DNA from: Sphingobacteriaceae bacterium
GTDB taxonomy: Bacteria > Bacteroidota > Bacteroidia > Sphingobacteriales > Sphingobacteriaceae
NCBI GenBank assembly: GCA_017745075.1
Contig: JAGIAD010000014.1
Location: forward strand, 112,074 to 176,073
DNA: 64,000 nt
Direction: 5' to 3'
Below the pieces are notes generated by a model, which saw only the letters and a program-made list of their open reading frames with translations, did not search any database and was not told the DNA's origin. The position numbers and the translations under genes were made by a program. Below, in pieces: positions 9,731 through 19,423 of the stretch (within the stretch, counting starts at the first letter, position 1; every line of letters begins with the position of its first letter).

Positions 9731-9988
9731 TTTACAGTTGACGGTTTACAGTCGGTAGTTTTCAGCTGACAGTTTGCAATTAACAGCTAACAATGCAACA
9801 ATAAAACAATTATTACGGCTTCAAAGTTAGTTAATTTTGGAATATGCTAAAGTCTGCTATCTCAAATTTCACGTCTAACCTCTCATGTCTCACATCTAAT
9901 CTCTCAAATCTCACATCTAACTCATCACGCCCCTTAATTTATAAACATTTACCCGAATCCTTAAACCTAAATCGTAATTTTACTGGCC

Positions 9989-11008
9989 ATGACTGCTGCC
10001 GAAATTATTAAAGATATTAAAGCCAGAAAATTCAAACCTGTGTATTTGCTGCACGGCGAAGAATCATACTATATCGATCAGGTAACCGATTACATCGAAG
10101 ATAAGTTGTTGAGTGATGCCGAAAAAGGCTTCAACCAGACGGTTTTATATGGCAAAGATACCGATATGGCAACGGTTTTGGGTGCTGCCAAGCGTTACCC
10201 AATGATGTCTGATTACCAGGTGGTGATTGTTAAAGAAGCACAGGATTTAAAATGGGGAAAGGAAGACAGTTCGAAAGAAGGCGAATTTGTACTCAACTAT
10301 TTCGAAAAACCTTTACCCAGCACCATTTTGGTACTCGCCTACAAGTATGCCAATTTCGATAAGCGTAAGAAGGTTTACAAAGCCATTAGCAAAAGCGGGT
10401 TAATTTTTCAGTCAGATCCGGTGCGCGATTACAAACTGGTGCCCTGGATAGAAGAATTTATTAAAGAAAAAGGTTATAAAATTGATCAGCAGGCATCAGC
10501 TCTGATGGCGGAGTATCTGGGTACTGATTTATCCAAAATCGCCAACGAGATCGAAAAACTGATGCTCAATGTTCCGAAAGAGGTAACCATTAATGCCGAT
10601 CTGGTTCAGAAAAACATCGGTATCAGTAAAGAATATAACGTTTTCGAGCTGCAGAAAGCACTGGCCGTCCGCGATGTACTAAAATGTAATAAAATTATCA
10701 ATTACTTTGCCAGCAATCCGAAGGCTAATCCAACAGTAATGGTTTTGGCTAATTTAGGTGGTTATTTTACTAAACTTCTCAAATACCATTATATCCCCAA
10801 TAAGGCCGATGCCGCTTCAGCACTGGGCGTGCCTCCGTTCTTTATCAAAGATTATGAGGTAGCGGCAAGAAATTACAACACCGGAAAAGTTTTCCAGGTA
10901 ATTGGTTTACTTCGCGAATATGATTTAAAAAGTAAAGGATTGGACAGCACCGGCAATGTTGATGATGGAGAGCTCTTAAAAGAACTTGTTTTCAAGATCG
11001 TTCACTAA
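9989..11008 (+). CDS. holA: DNA polymerase III subunit delta
   Basis: A 339-residue clamp-loader delta subunit, which opens the beta sliding clamp during replication. Family features are the N-terminal PVYLLHGEESYYIDQ segment (residues 15-30), SKSGLIFQ in the middle, the LGTDLSKIANEIEKL helix near 178-192, and the C-terminal domain with ALGVPPFF and LKSKGLDSTG. The ATG at 9989 gives the standard start. A stretch of simple CT-rich repeats (about 9865-9945) precedes it. Identification is firm although delta subunits are divergent. Confidence 0.93.
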   Translation: MTAAEIIKDIKARKFKPVYLLHGEESYYIDQVTDYIEDKLLSDAEKGFNQTVLYGKDTDMATVLGAAKRYPMMSDYQVVIVKEAQDLKWGKEDSSKEGEFVLNYFEKPLPSTILVLAYKYANFDKRKKVYKAISKSGLIFQSDPVRDYKLVPWIEEFIKEKGYKIDQQASALMAEYLGTDLSKIANEIEKLMLNVPKEVTINADLVQKNIGISKEYNVFELQKALAVRDVLKCNKIINYFASNPKANPTVMVLANLGGYFTKLLKYHYIPNKADAASALGVPPFFIKDYEVAARNYNTGKVFQVIGLLREYDLKSKGLDSTGNVDDGELLKELVFKIVH

Positions 11009-11138
11009 TTTTTTCTGGCTACGATTTTATTATCCATCAAACGTTTGCGTAAATTTTAGGAGTTTTTTTGTGATTTAATATCATTATTTTAGAAATCAAT
11101 ACCTCATCAACAGGTGTTACCCATTTCTAAACAAACAA

Positions 11139-13397
11139 ATGAAAACTAAAATTACTATCGTTTTATTACTCCTGTGCTTTTCTGTCAGCAGTTTTGCACA
11201 ATCCTTAAAACCCTACAATCTTTCCTTTCCAAAACTCGCTAACAGGTGGGATGAAGCCATGCCCCTGGGTAATGGTATGTTAGGTGTTTTAATCTGGGAA
11301 AAGAACAATAAACTCCGCCTTTCATTAGATCGTGCCGACCTATGGGATGAACGTAAAGCATTGGATATCAAAAAGCTTAATTTTAAGTGGGTAGAAGAGC
11401 AGGTTCACCAAAATAATTATGGCGCTGTTCAGAAACTTGGCGATGAACCTTACGATAGCAGTCCGTACCCAACCAAACTACCGGCTGCAGCAATGGAATT
11501 TGATATGGCTAAGCTAGGTAAAGTATTATCGAACGAATTGGATATAGAAACGGCCTTAAATACGGTAAAATTCGAAAATGGTACTGTTTTTAACTGTTAT
11601 ATCCATGCGGCTAAACAAGAAGGTTATTTTAGCTTTAAAAACCTTAAATCTGCCGCAGTTTTACCGGCTTTAATTGTACATAATTATGCAAATGGACAAA
11701 TTGAAAAGGGAGACAACAGTCATGCAGGAGAAGGTTTACAGAAACTGGGCTACCAAAAGGGAACCGTTACCCATACTGCAAATAGCATCCGTTATCATCA
11801 GCCTACTTATCAGGGACATTATTATGAAGTGTTGGTGCAATGGAGAAAGCTGCCGGATGGAAATATAATCGGTTCATGGACCATCAGCAATGATCGGGTG
11901 GCCACATTAGCGCTTATTTCTGCAACAGCAAAGGAGCCCACGGGTTGGGATACACATGTTAAATGGTGGAAAGATTTTTGGAGTAAATCGAATATTTCGG
12001 TTCCGGATCAGCTCATCCAAAAACAATACTATCTAGAAATGTACAAGTTAGGGTGTGTAGCCAGAAAAGGCGCACCAGCCATTACCCTACAGGCGGTTTG
12101 GACCGCAGATAATGGTAGTTTGCCCCCATGGAAAGGCGATTTTCATAACGATTTAAACACCCAGTTGAGTTATTGGCCAACTTATACTGCCAACCACCTG
12201 GCAGAGGGGGCTACTTTTACCGATTGGTTATGGAATATCAGAGAAAAGAACCTTGATTATACCAGGCAATATTTTGGTGTTAACGGCTTAAATGTGCCAG
12301 GTGTGGTTACTTTAAATGGCGATCCGATGGGCGGATGGATCCAGTATTCGCTTTCGCCAACTGTAAGCGCATGGACCTCGCAACATTTTTATTGGCAGTG
12401 GAAATATAGCATGGATAAAAGGTTTCTTAAAACCAGGGCTTATCCATACATCTGCGAAGCAGCAACCTATCTGGAGAATATCACAAGATTGAAAGATGGC
12501 AAACGTTCACTGCCTTTAAGCTCTAGCCCTGAGTATAACGATAACAGCATAAAAGCTTGGTTTTTAAACTGGACTAACTATGATTTGTCGTTAGCTAAGT
12601 TTCTATTTAAAGCTGCAGCCGAAGTAAGCATGGCAAAGGGTAAAATAGACGAAAGTAAACATTGGGCAGAAGTACTAGAGCAATTACCTGATTATGAAAT
12701 AAATGAAACTGGTTTGACCATTGCACCTGGATCTAATTTAACGGGCTCCCATAGGCATTTTTCGCAATATATGGCTATTTACCCACTCGATTTATTAGAT
12801 GTTAACCATGAAAAAGATAAAACCATTATTGATAATTCATTAAAACATATAGAAGAAATGGGTACAAGGGCCTGGTGTGGTTACTCCTTTAGCTGGATGG
12901 CTTCTATGTATGCAAGGGCTTACCAGGCCGATAAAGCAGTGAAACAATTGGAAATTTTTGCTTCAAATTTCTGCTCGCCAAATAGTTTTCATTTAAATGG
13001 CGATCAGAAAGGAGGGCAGTATTCGGGCTTTACCTACCGTCCGTTTACCTTAGAGGGCAATTTCGCCTTTGCACAAGGCGTACAGGAACTTTTATTGCAG
13101 AGCAGAAGTGGTTACATACAGGCATTCCCGGCTGTACCACAACGCTGGAAAGATGTTACTTTTAATAATCTGCGCGCCCAAGGCGCTTTCCTGGTAAGCG
13201 GAAATAAAGAAAATGGTGTGCCGACAAAGGTAAAAGTATATGCCGAAAAAGAGGGTTTGCTTAGAATTAAACTGCCTTTTAAAACCTATGTAGTGAGAGA
13301 TTTACCGACTGAAAGTGTAAAAATGGGCGATGATGGAATTGTTGAAGTAAAACTGAAAGCAAAGCAGGCCGTGACTTTTGAAAATGGTTACGAGTAG
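11139..13397 (+). CDS. Secreted glycoside hydrolase, GH95-like (alpha-L-fucosidase type)
   Basis: A 752-residue exported glycosidase with a Sec signal peptide (MKTKITIVLLLLCF..., cleaved after SSFAQ). Features matching GH95-type (alpha/alpha)6-barrel enzymes are W-x-EAMPLGNGMLGVLIW near the mature N-terminus, DFHNDLNTQLSYWP near residues 334-347, SSSPEYN, GSHRHFSQYMAIYP and, at the C-terminus, GNFAFAQGVQELLLQS with FPAVPQRWKDV. Family members remove L-fucose or L-galactose from glycans; substrate and anomeric linkage cannot be fixed here. No SusCD pair is nearby. Some divergence from classic GH95 means it could be a related unclassified group. Confidence 0.75.
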   Translation: MKTKITIVLLLLCFSVSSFAQSLKPYNLSFPKLANRWDEAMPLGNGMLGVLIWEKNNKLRLSLDRADLWDERKALDIKKLNFKWVEEQVHQNNYGAVQKLGDEPYDSSPYPTKLPAAAMEFDMAKLGKVLSNELDIETALNTVKFENGTVFNCYIHAAKQEGYFSFKNLKSAAVLPALIVHNYANGQIEKGDNSHAGEGLQKLGYQKGTVTHTANSIRYHQPTYQGHYYEVLVQWRKLPDGNIIGSWTISNDRVATLALISATAKEPTGWDTHVKWWKDFWSKSNISVPDQLIQKQYYLEMYKLGCVARKGAPAITLQAVWTADNGSLPPWKGDFHNDLNTQLSYWPTYTANHLAEGATFTDWLWNIREKNLDYTRQYFGVNGLNVPGVVTLNGDPMGGWIQYSLSPTVSAWTSQHFYWQWKYSMDKRFLKTRAYPYICEAATYLENITRLKDGKRSLPLSSSPEYNDNSIKAWFLNWTNYDLSLAKFLFKAAAEVSMAKGKIDESKHWAEVLEQLPDYEINETGLTIAPGSNLTGSHRHFSQYMAIYPLDLLDVNHEKDKTIIDNSLKHIEEMGTRAWCGYSFSWMASMYARAYQADKAVKQLEIFASNFCSPNSFHLNGDQKGGQYSGFTYRPFTLEGNFAFAQGVQELLLQSRSGYIQAFPAVPQRWKDVTFNNLRAQGAFLVSGNKENGVPTKVKVYAEKEGLLRIKLPFKTYVVRDLPTESVKMGDDGIVEVKLKAKQAVTFENGYE

Positions 13398-13891
13398 TTT
13401 TAATTAAGATTTTACAATATAGGCTGATCTTAAGATATTGAAGTACCCCCCAGGCCTGCCGAAGCAGCTGCTTAATGAATAGCAAGACGTTTCGGCAGGC
13501 TATAGCCGTAAAATCCATCTCTAATCGTCCATTCGGAGTTAATTTATGGTATCAAATCGATAAGAGTGACAGGATAGAGATCTCTCTGGGAAATCGTCCA
13601 TGTGAGAAGATTTTTCAGCCCGCTAAACCGTCAGTATAGCTAGCAATAGAGATTGCTTTCCCTAAAGGTCGGAACATGCCGTTGTTCCTTATAATCACGA
13701 CTTTCCCGTCTTAATGGATTGTTTTTTGTGCTACCGTTTGCATTTTTTATATAAGTTTTAATATTCTGGTAATTAGTATTTTACAATGCTTATGGATAAT
13801 TGTTTTACCATATTTTTTGTAAACCGATATGCTAATGATATATTTGTTATGCAACCGATTGTTTTGTTGCGCCTTAACCAAATGAATAATT
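13398..13891. other. Gene-free spacer
   Basis: About 490 bases without a supported gene. It has a short imperfect palindrome around 13452-13504 (gcctgccgaa / ttcggcaggc) and a partial element with 'agagatctctctggg' near 13580. The last 150 bases are AT-rich and probably hold the promoter of the two-gene unit starting at 13892. Confidence 0.5.
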
Positions 13892-14626
13892 ATGATCTAT
13901 AAACGAATGATGTGCTGCCTCATGCTACTGATCTGCTGTGCAGCCTATTCCAGGGCCCAAAACACAAGCCCTTATGTCATCAATGCAACGAACAAACCCT
14001 ATTTACTGCGAAGCTTCCTGATGTTTGAAGGAAAAAAACGTACCCATGTGATTTCTGTAGGTACACCCGAAAAGGTAAACTATGCCTACGATTTAAAACA
14101 AGGTGCTTTACTGGAGGTATGGCGGGGAGATTTTATGGACGTTAAAGAGATGTGGCAAGACAGGGGAGAACCCCAGCTGGCCAAACCTTTGGGTACCGTT
14201 TTACCACTTTCTGCCGCACCTGCCCTTGCCGTGCTGGCCGATAAAGATGCCGCATGGCCCGATTCTATTGCTTTTGACGACCTTCAAAACAAGGGGTATG
14301 TATTGGATAAAAGCAAAATGCCAACCTTCTTATACACTGCTAACGGTGCCGATGTAACCGATAAAATAACCGTTCTGAATGGCGGTACAGCTTTAAGCCG
14401 TACCATCAGCATCAGCAATGGCAGGCAGCCGCTTTATTGTCGCATTGCCGCCGCAGCAACTATCGATGCCCATAAAAACAATACTTATACTATAGGCAAT
14501 AAAGCTTATACTGTAACAGTGGCTGAAGGGACCAAGGCTTTTATCAGGAAAACCCAAAGTGGCAAAGAACTGCTGGTGCTGCTGTCCAATACTTCCGATT
14601 CGTTAACCTATTCGCTAACCTGGTAA
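13892..14626 (+). CDS. Conserved secreted protein of unknown function, paired with dehydrogenase
   Basis: A 244-residue protein with a Sec signal peptide ending SRAQ. The mature part carries RSFLMFEGKKRTHVISVGTP and a W-x-G-x-F-x-D segment (VWRGDFMDVKEMW). I recall similar stretches in large haem-binding or PQQ-like dehydrogenase proteins of Planctomycetes and Bacteroidota, so it may be a split-off domain of such an enzyme (inference). The next gene, a propeller dehydrogenase with a cupredoxin end, starts 7 bases after its stop. Co-transcription and a shared periplasmic redox role are therefore likely. No catalytic residues can be named. Confidence 0.7.
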   Translation: MIYKRMMCCLMLLICCAAYSRAQNTSPYVINATNKPYLLRSFLMFEGKKRTHVISVGTPEKVNYAYDLKQGALLEVWRGDFMDVKEMWQDRGEPQLAKPLGTVLPLSAAPALAVLADKDAAWPDSIAFDDLQNKGYVLDKSKMPTFLYTANGADVTDKITVLNGGTALSRTISISNGRQPLYCRIAAAATIDAHKNNTYTIGNKAYTVTVAEGTKAFIRKTQSGKELLVLLSNTSDSLTYSLTW

Positions 14627-14633
14627 TCAAGAC

Positions 14634-16667
14634 ATGAAAAAATCAACATACTTATTGTCTCTTTTGTTACTGGGCACCGGACTGGTAACGGTAAAAGCAC
14701 AAACACAAGCGCAAACAGAGAAACAGATTTATCCGATAGTAACTGTTCCAATCCCGAAAGAAATAGCACTTGAGGTTGGCGGAATGACCTTTTTACCTAA
14801 TGATGAGCTGGCTGTGGCTACCCGTAAAGGTGAGGTATGGATCATTACCAACCCGTACATGAAAGATGGCCAACAACCCAAATACCGCTTGTTTGCGCAG
14901 GGCATGCACGAAATATTAGGCTTAAATTACATCAAGGGAGATCTTTACCTTACCCAGCGCGCCGAGATTACACGCCTGCGCGACCTGGACGGCGATGGCG
15001 AAGCCGATGAATACCGCACCATGTACTCCTGGCCATTATCAGGCAATTACCACGAATATGCCTATGGCCCGATGTTGGATAAAGATGGCAATATGGTGGT
15101 TACACTTAACGTAGGCTGGATTGGTTATGGCGCCAGTTTATCTAAATGGCATGGATGGATGCTCAAATTTACCCCTGATTTTAAGTTAAAACCTTTTGCA
15201 ACCGGTTTCCGCTCGCCTGCAGCCATGGCGCTGAATAGTGAGGGTGATATATTTTATGCCGAAAACCAGGGCGACTGGGTAGGCTCGGGCAGCATTACCC
15301 ACGTAGAGGAAGGCGATTTTGTAGGCAATCCTGCAGGTCTGGTATGGGCAGATGAGCCAGGCTCTCCGATTAAGCTGCACAAAAAAGATATTCCTGATAC
15401 CGGCGAACCTGAATTCGAAGTAGCCAAAAGGGTACCGGGGCTAAAAACTCCATCCGTGTGGATTCCGCATTCGATTATGGGTAATTCGACATCCGGTATT
15501 CTTAATTATACTGACAATGGCAATATGGGGCCTTTTAAAGGGCAGCTTTTTGTAGGCGACCAATCTCAAAGTAACATTAACAGGGTGTTTTTAGAGAAGG
15601 TTAAAGGTGTATACCAGGGGGTGGTATTCCCATTTCGCCGTGGATTTTCTTCGGGTATCCTCAGGATGAACTGGGGATCGGATGGCAGTATGCTGGTGGG
15701 CATGACTTCAAGAGGGTGGTCATCTACAGGTAAGGCCGAATACGGGCTGCAGCGTTTAACCTGGTCGGGTATTGTGCCATTTGAGGTGCAAACGGTAAAG
15801 GCCCAGCCTGATGGTTTCGAGCTTGAGTTTACCATGCCGGTTGATGAAAAAACCGCACGGGATGCCGGCGCTTATCAATTATCTACTTTTATCTACAAAT
15901 ATCACCACATATACGGCAGTCCGGTTATCAATAAATCGGCACGCAGCATTAAGGCCATTGTTGTTTCTCCTGATCATAAACGGGTTCGCTTGGTGTTGGA
16001 TAGCTTAAAAGAAGGTTATATCCACGAAATCAAAATGGAAGGACTGCGTTCTGAGAAGGACAATATACCGTTGTTGCATAATTACAGCTATTATACCTTA
16101 AACAAAATCCCTGACGGAGAAAAGCTGGCATTAACTGCTGAAAATAAACCTACAGGCAATGCGCCGGCCGAACACCACATGGAGGGCATGGATCACCATC
16201 AAATGGGCAATATGCAAGCAGCTGGTGGCGCGGTTAAAGGCAATACCGATGCCGGAAAACATGTTACCCAGCAACCCGAAAACTGGACAAAAGGACCTGA
16301 TAAAGCCATTGTACTGGGCACCAAGCCAGGTTTAAAATTCGACCTGACCAACATTACCTTAAAGGCAGGTACTAGAGTAAAACTAACCTTCAAAAATGTT
16401 GATGATATGTTGCACAATTTTGTGCTTACCACACCAGGATCGGGCAATGCGGTAGGGGAAATGGCCTTAAAAATGGGCCTTGATGGCGAGAAGTACGATT
16501 TTGTTCCGGGTACACCTAAGGTGCTGGCTTATACCTCATTATTACAACCTGGAAAATCAGATACGATTTATTTTACGGTACCTAAAACACCGGGTGTATA
16601 TCCTTTTATTTGTACCTATCCGGGCCATTACATGGTGATGAAAGGCCAGATTAAAGTGGTTAAATAA
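14634..16667 (+). CDS. Secreted beta-propeller (sugar dehydrogenase-like) protein fused to a cupredoxin
   Basis: A 677-residue periplasmic protein. Order of parts: Sec signal (to about residue 22), a glucose/sorbosone-dehydrogenase-like beta-propeller (about 35-400) with an acidic DLDGDGEADEY calcium-type loop, a bridging region, a Met/His-rich linker at about 513-527 (HH-x-M, HH-x-x-M), and a C-terminal azurin/auracyanin-like cupredoxin. The type 1 copper ligands can be read as His594, Cys660, His665 and Met669 in LHNFV and CTYPGHYMVM. A role in passing electrons from a sugar-type substrate to copper is inferred. It forms an operon with the gene 7 bases upstream. Confidence 0.85.
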   Translation: MKKSTYLLSLLLLGTGLVTVKAQTQAQTEKQIYPIVTVPIPKEIALEVGGMTFLPNDELAVATRKGEVWIITNPYMKDGQQPKYRLFAQGMHEILGLNYIKGDLYLTQRAEITRLRDLDGDGEADEYRTMYSWPLSGNYHEYAYGPMLDKDGNMVVTLNVGWIGYGASLSKWHGWMLKFTPDFKLKPFATGFRSPAAMALNSEGDIFYAENQGDWVGSGSITHVEEGDFVGNPAGLVWADEPGSPIKLHKKDIPDTGEPEFEVAKRVPGLKTPSVWIPHSIMGNSTSGILNYTDNGNMGPFKGQLFVGDQSQSNINRVFLEKVKGVYQGVVFPFRRGFSSGILRMNWGSDGSMLVGMTSRGWSSTGKAEYGLQRLTWSGIVPFEVQTVKAQPDGFELEFTMPVDEKTARDAGAYQLSTFIYKYHHIYGSPVINKSARSIKAIVVSPDHKRVRLVLDSLKEGYIHEIKMEGLRSEKDNIPLLHNYSYYTLNKIPDGEKLALTAENKPTGNAPAEHHMEGMDHHQMGNMQAAGGAVKGNTDAGKHVTQQPENWTKGPDKAIVLGTKPGLKFDLTNITLKAGTRVKLTFKNVDDMLHNFVLTTPGSGNAVGEMALKMGLDGEKYDFVPGTPKVLAYTSLLQPGKSDTIYFTVPKTPGVYPFICTYPGHYMVMKGQIKVVK

Positions 16668-16692
16668 TATTCGGGTTTAACTCATTACTTTT

Positions 16693-16734
16693 AAGCAGAT
16701 TGAGCGTTGATTTAAGCGCTTAATCTGCTTTTTT
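16693..16734 (+). terminator. Intrinsic terminator of the cupredoxin gene
   Basis: Hairpin with arms AAGCAGATTGAGCG at 16693-16706 and CGCTTAATCTGCTT at 16717-16730 (one G-U pair), followed by TTTTTAT. It lies 25 bases after the stop at 16667 and overlaps the stop of the convergent gene ending at 16720, so it may serve both directions. Confidence 0.8.
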
Positions 16735-17415
16735 ATACTCATTAATTATAATCCACTTCACTTCATGATCATTGCTATGTTTAAGCTTTTCAGATCCACA
16801 AATGCTACAGGTCCAGGCTGCATATCTAAAAGGTCTTTTCAATCGGAACTTATTCCTCGTAACCGGAATATTAAGCTTTTTGCATCGCTCACAATAACAC
16901 TTATTTCTTAATTCTTGTGGAATTTTTAAATCTTCCATTAAGGCAAAAATCCTAAACTCTTCAAAGATAAAATCGTTTGCATTTTCAATAGTTAGCTCAA
17001 AATTAAATATAGTTTTATTCTCGTACTTCAAATAATCTAAATCCCCATTTATTTCGTAAAAGGCTATGTATTTGCTGTCATATTCGCTTGCTGAAACTAT
17101 TTTATTCATTTGCTGAAATGCATATTCAATGCTAATCTTTTTCTCAATTGCTCTATTGGCAATCGCCTGTGCATATTTTTCAAACAATTCCTCTTCAGTT
17201 TTTTCAACATTGAGTTTTAAATCTGCAATACTTTTCCAAAAATAATGTTCTCTTTCTTCTGTCGAATCGAAGTCTAAGCCCGCAAGAATAAATAAATTTT
17301 CGTTTTCATAACCCAATTCTAAAACACTAACTGCCCAGCTTACCAGTTTTTTACTGTCAAATTGAGATAAGGCTCTGTCTGCTAAAACTTCCAGGGTTAG
17401 TTCGTCGATTGTCAT
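16720..17415 (-). CDS. Hypothetical protein with C-terminal zinc-ribbon-like Cys pairs
   Basis: A 231-residue cytoplasmic protein without signal peptide. The first two thirds are helical and acidic. The C-terminus has two CxxC pairs, CERC and CSIC, separated by about 30 basic residues, which suggests a zinc ribbon. I do not recognise the family. It is the last gene of a minus-strand run of small unknown genes and starts 15 bases after the stop of the TPR-like gene, so the two are probably co-transcribed. Confidence 0.75.
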   Translation of the reverse strand: MTIDELTLEVLADRALSQFDSKKLVSWAVSVLELGYENENLFILAGLDFDSTEEREHYFWKSIADLKLNVEKTEEELFEKYAQAIANRAIEKKISIEYAFQQMNKIVSASEYDSKYIAFYEINGDLDYLKYENKTIFNFELTIENANDFIFEEFRIFALMEDLKIPQELRNKCYCERCKKLNIPVTRNKFRLKRPFRYAAWTCSICGSEKLKHSNDHEVKWIIINEYKKAD

Positions 17416-17430
17416 TTGAGAAGGCTAGGA

Positions 17431-18072
17431 CTAAGTTTTTTTATTTTTTTGCACAAGAATGTCTAACCAATTATCCCTCTCCTGTACAACTCCTAAATAT
17501 TTATGATACCTAAGTCCTGACGTGTTAGCGGTTGCGAATTGTTCAGCTAAAACTGCATATTGCTCTGCTTTCTCTTGTTGTCCTTTTGTGTTGTTAAGTA
17601 TTGAAAGAATTGAATTTACTTTATACTTTTCAATGGGAAACAGAAGTTCTGAGTAACGTTCCAAGAGTATTTTTTCAAGCTCATCAAATAATTCCGATTT
17701 GTTTGTTTTAACAACTAGTTCTGAATAGTCTAAATAAGCCTGTGTTCTAACGATGGGATAAATTTTTTCAAAATCAAGCGCTTGCTTGTAAAAGTCGATG
17801 GCTAATTTGTAATCTTCATTTAGTTTGTAAATGTCAGCAAGGGTGTGAAGTGCGGAACCTTTGTTGAAATTATCATCTGGATATTCAGCCAACATTTTAT
17901 TGAGCAAAGTTTCAGCAACGATTAACAGCTCCTTCTTTTTTGTGTCAACTAATTCAATCGCTTGAATCTTTAAATATTGTGCTCGACTATCCTTTCTCGC
18001 CCGTCCCAGTTTAGCAAAGAATTCCTCTTCGTCAATTTTTGACCAAGTTTTTCGTCTGTACCATTCAGCCAT
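17431..18072 (-). CDS. TPR-like helical repeat protein
   Basis: A 213-residue cytoplasmic protein. The region about 60-105 has tetratricopeptide spacing (ALHTLADIYKLNEDYKLAIDFYKQAL), and later helices (about 150-185) keep the pattern, so a protein-binding TPR fold is likely. No enzyme motif is visible. It is followed after 15 bases by the zinc-ribbon-like gene. The biological partner is unknown. Confidence 0.75.
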   Translation of the reverse strand: MAEWYRRKTWSKIDEEEFFAKLGRARKDSRAQYLKIQAIELVDTKKKELLIVAETLLNKMLAEYPDDNFNKGSALHTLADIYKLNEDYKLAIDFYKQALDFEKIYPIVRTQAYLDYSELVVKTNKSELFDELEKILLERYSELLFPIEKYKVNSILSILNNTKGQQEKAEQYAVLAEQFATANTSGLRYHKYLGVVQERDNWLDILVQKNKKT

Positions 18073-18282
18073 TTTAGTAGTCTTTATTAGTGTTTTAACG
18101 TTTCTAAGCGTTTAAATTAAAAAGATTGAAAGTTGAGTTGAGTATAATTTGCTGCTTAGCTCAACAAGGTATTATTTTTTTTCGAAAATGGAATATCTTC
18201 ATTCTAGCGCAGGTCTTGGCGTCGTCCGTTGCCTTAAGCACAGCCCGCTAGACACTAAGACTCACTAGCAATGTGATTCGTG

Positions 18283-18642
18283 TCATTCTTGATCCTCCAG
18301 TTTATAATCACATTCTGCTTGTAAACCTAAATCATAAAGTCTCTTAAGTATTGCTTTGTCTTTACCGCCATACCTTATGCCCGAAATACAAGATACTTGC
18401 ATTGCATTAATTGCTCGGTCTAATTCGTTAGGAGTAGCAGGTTGTTTCTTAAAATAGCAGTGTCCATATTCAAGTTTAGAATGTTCTATTAATTCTGGTG
18501 CTTCTGCTTCGGGTGCACCACAAGTAATACAAACTTGGTTCTCTACATAAAAATCTCCAATAGAATTTTCAGAATACCTTTCTGGTAACGGTATATCTTT
18601 TTCTTTTGTCTTTGTTGAAAATATCTTTTTTAGGAATCCCAT
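18283..18642 (-). CDS. Small conserved protein with Cys/His motif, function unknown
   Basis: A 119-residue cytoplasmic protein. It has CITCGAPEAEAPELI and a HCYFKKQP segment, followed by AINAMQVSCISGIRYGG and a C-terminal helix. The CxxC...H-C arrangement could bind a metal. I have a memory of similar small proteins in many bacteria but no known function. It lies 20 bases after the stop of the gene at 18663-19286, in the same direction. Confidence 0.7.
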   Translation of the reverse strand: MGFLKKIFSTKTKEKDIPLPERYSENSIGDFYVENQVCITCGAPEAEAPELIEHSKLEYGHCYFKKQPATPNELDRAINAMQVSCISGIRYGGKDKAILKRLYDLGLQAECDYKLEDQE

Positions 18643-18662
18643 TTAATATTATGATTTTGTCA

Positions 18663-19286
18663 CTACCAAAACTTCCACCAAGGCTTATTATCATCAATCG
18701 TCTCTTGCTTCTGTTGTTTAAATTGTTCTAGCTCACTTTTCATTTCGTCGCTATAAGCCAGTTGTTTAACGGTGTAAGTAAGTTTATTTTTACCTTCTAA
18801 ATCGATTCCTAAACGGTTTGCCAGGTTTAAAATGTCATCAGCAAATATATCTGCGTTAATGTTTAAACCGTTTTCTTGAGCTAAAGGAGCGTGTAAATTG
18901 TCAATGATCTCTCCACCAGAAGCAAAGAAATGCCTTTTTATGGTATTGTGGTATACTGTAAACCCAAATGAGTTTGAGGTAGTCTGGATCAGGAAAGTGA
19001 TAATTTCGGTATCCAGTAATTTTGAAAGCTGTAATAAAGCTGCTTCATCAACGGTATCTACCATTTCTGGGTCGTTAATAACGGTCCAGCTGTTATCTGT
19101 CCATATTCCCCTGATTGCGGTATCGTTATTGGCAAACTCAAAATAATTGTTGTATAAATAATTGTTAAATTCCTGCCAGTTGTTAAACTGTTTGTCTTGT
19201 GCGGCATCCAGGTACTTAAAAGTGGCAAAGATTTCGTCTGCCCTGTTGAAGAAATTGCCTTTAATGGCAATGAAGCTATTGGTCAT
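18663..19286 (-). CDS. Hypothetical protein, 207 residues
   Basis: A soluble cytoplasmic protein without signal peptide or membrane segments. It is mixed alpha/beta, with an acidic middle and a C-terminus rich in Q/K that ends in WWKFW. No family recognised. It stands upstream of the small Cys/His protein with a 20-base gap, probably in one transcript. Codon use looks like that of a real gene. The group of unlinked small soluble proteins here resembles gene cargo found near polymorphic toxins, but no toxin is seen. Confidence 0.65.
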   Translation of the reverse strand: MTNSFIAIKGNFFNRADEIFATFKYLDAAQDKQFNNWQEFNNYLYNNYFEFANNDTAIRGIWTDNSWTVINDPEMVDTVDEAALLQLSKLLDTEIITFLIQTTSNSFGFTVYHNTIKRHFFASGGEIIDNLHAPLAQENGLNINADIFADDILNLANRLGIDLEGKNKLTYTVKQLAYSDEMKSELEQFKQQKQETIDDNKPWWKFW

Positions 19287-19423
19287 GTGATATTTTTAAA
19301 TTTTCCAGGTTAAAAGAGTTATCCTAATAAGGGTGACTGAGATAAAAATACTAAAAGATTGTAAGGGCCATAAAAAATTAAAGGTACTTTGTCAAGTTGT
19401 TCTTATATGCAATTTGCCAATTG

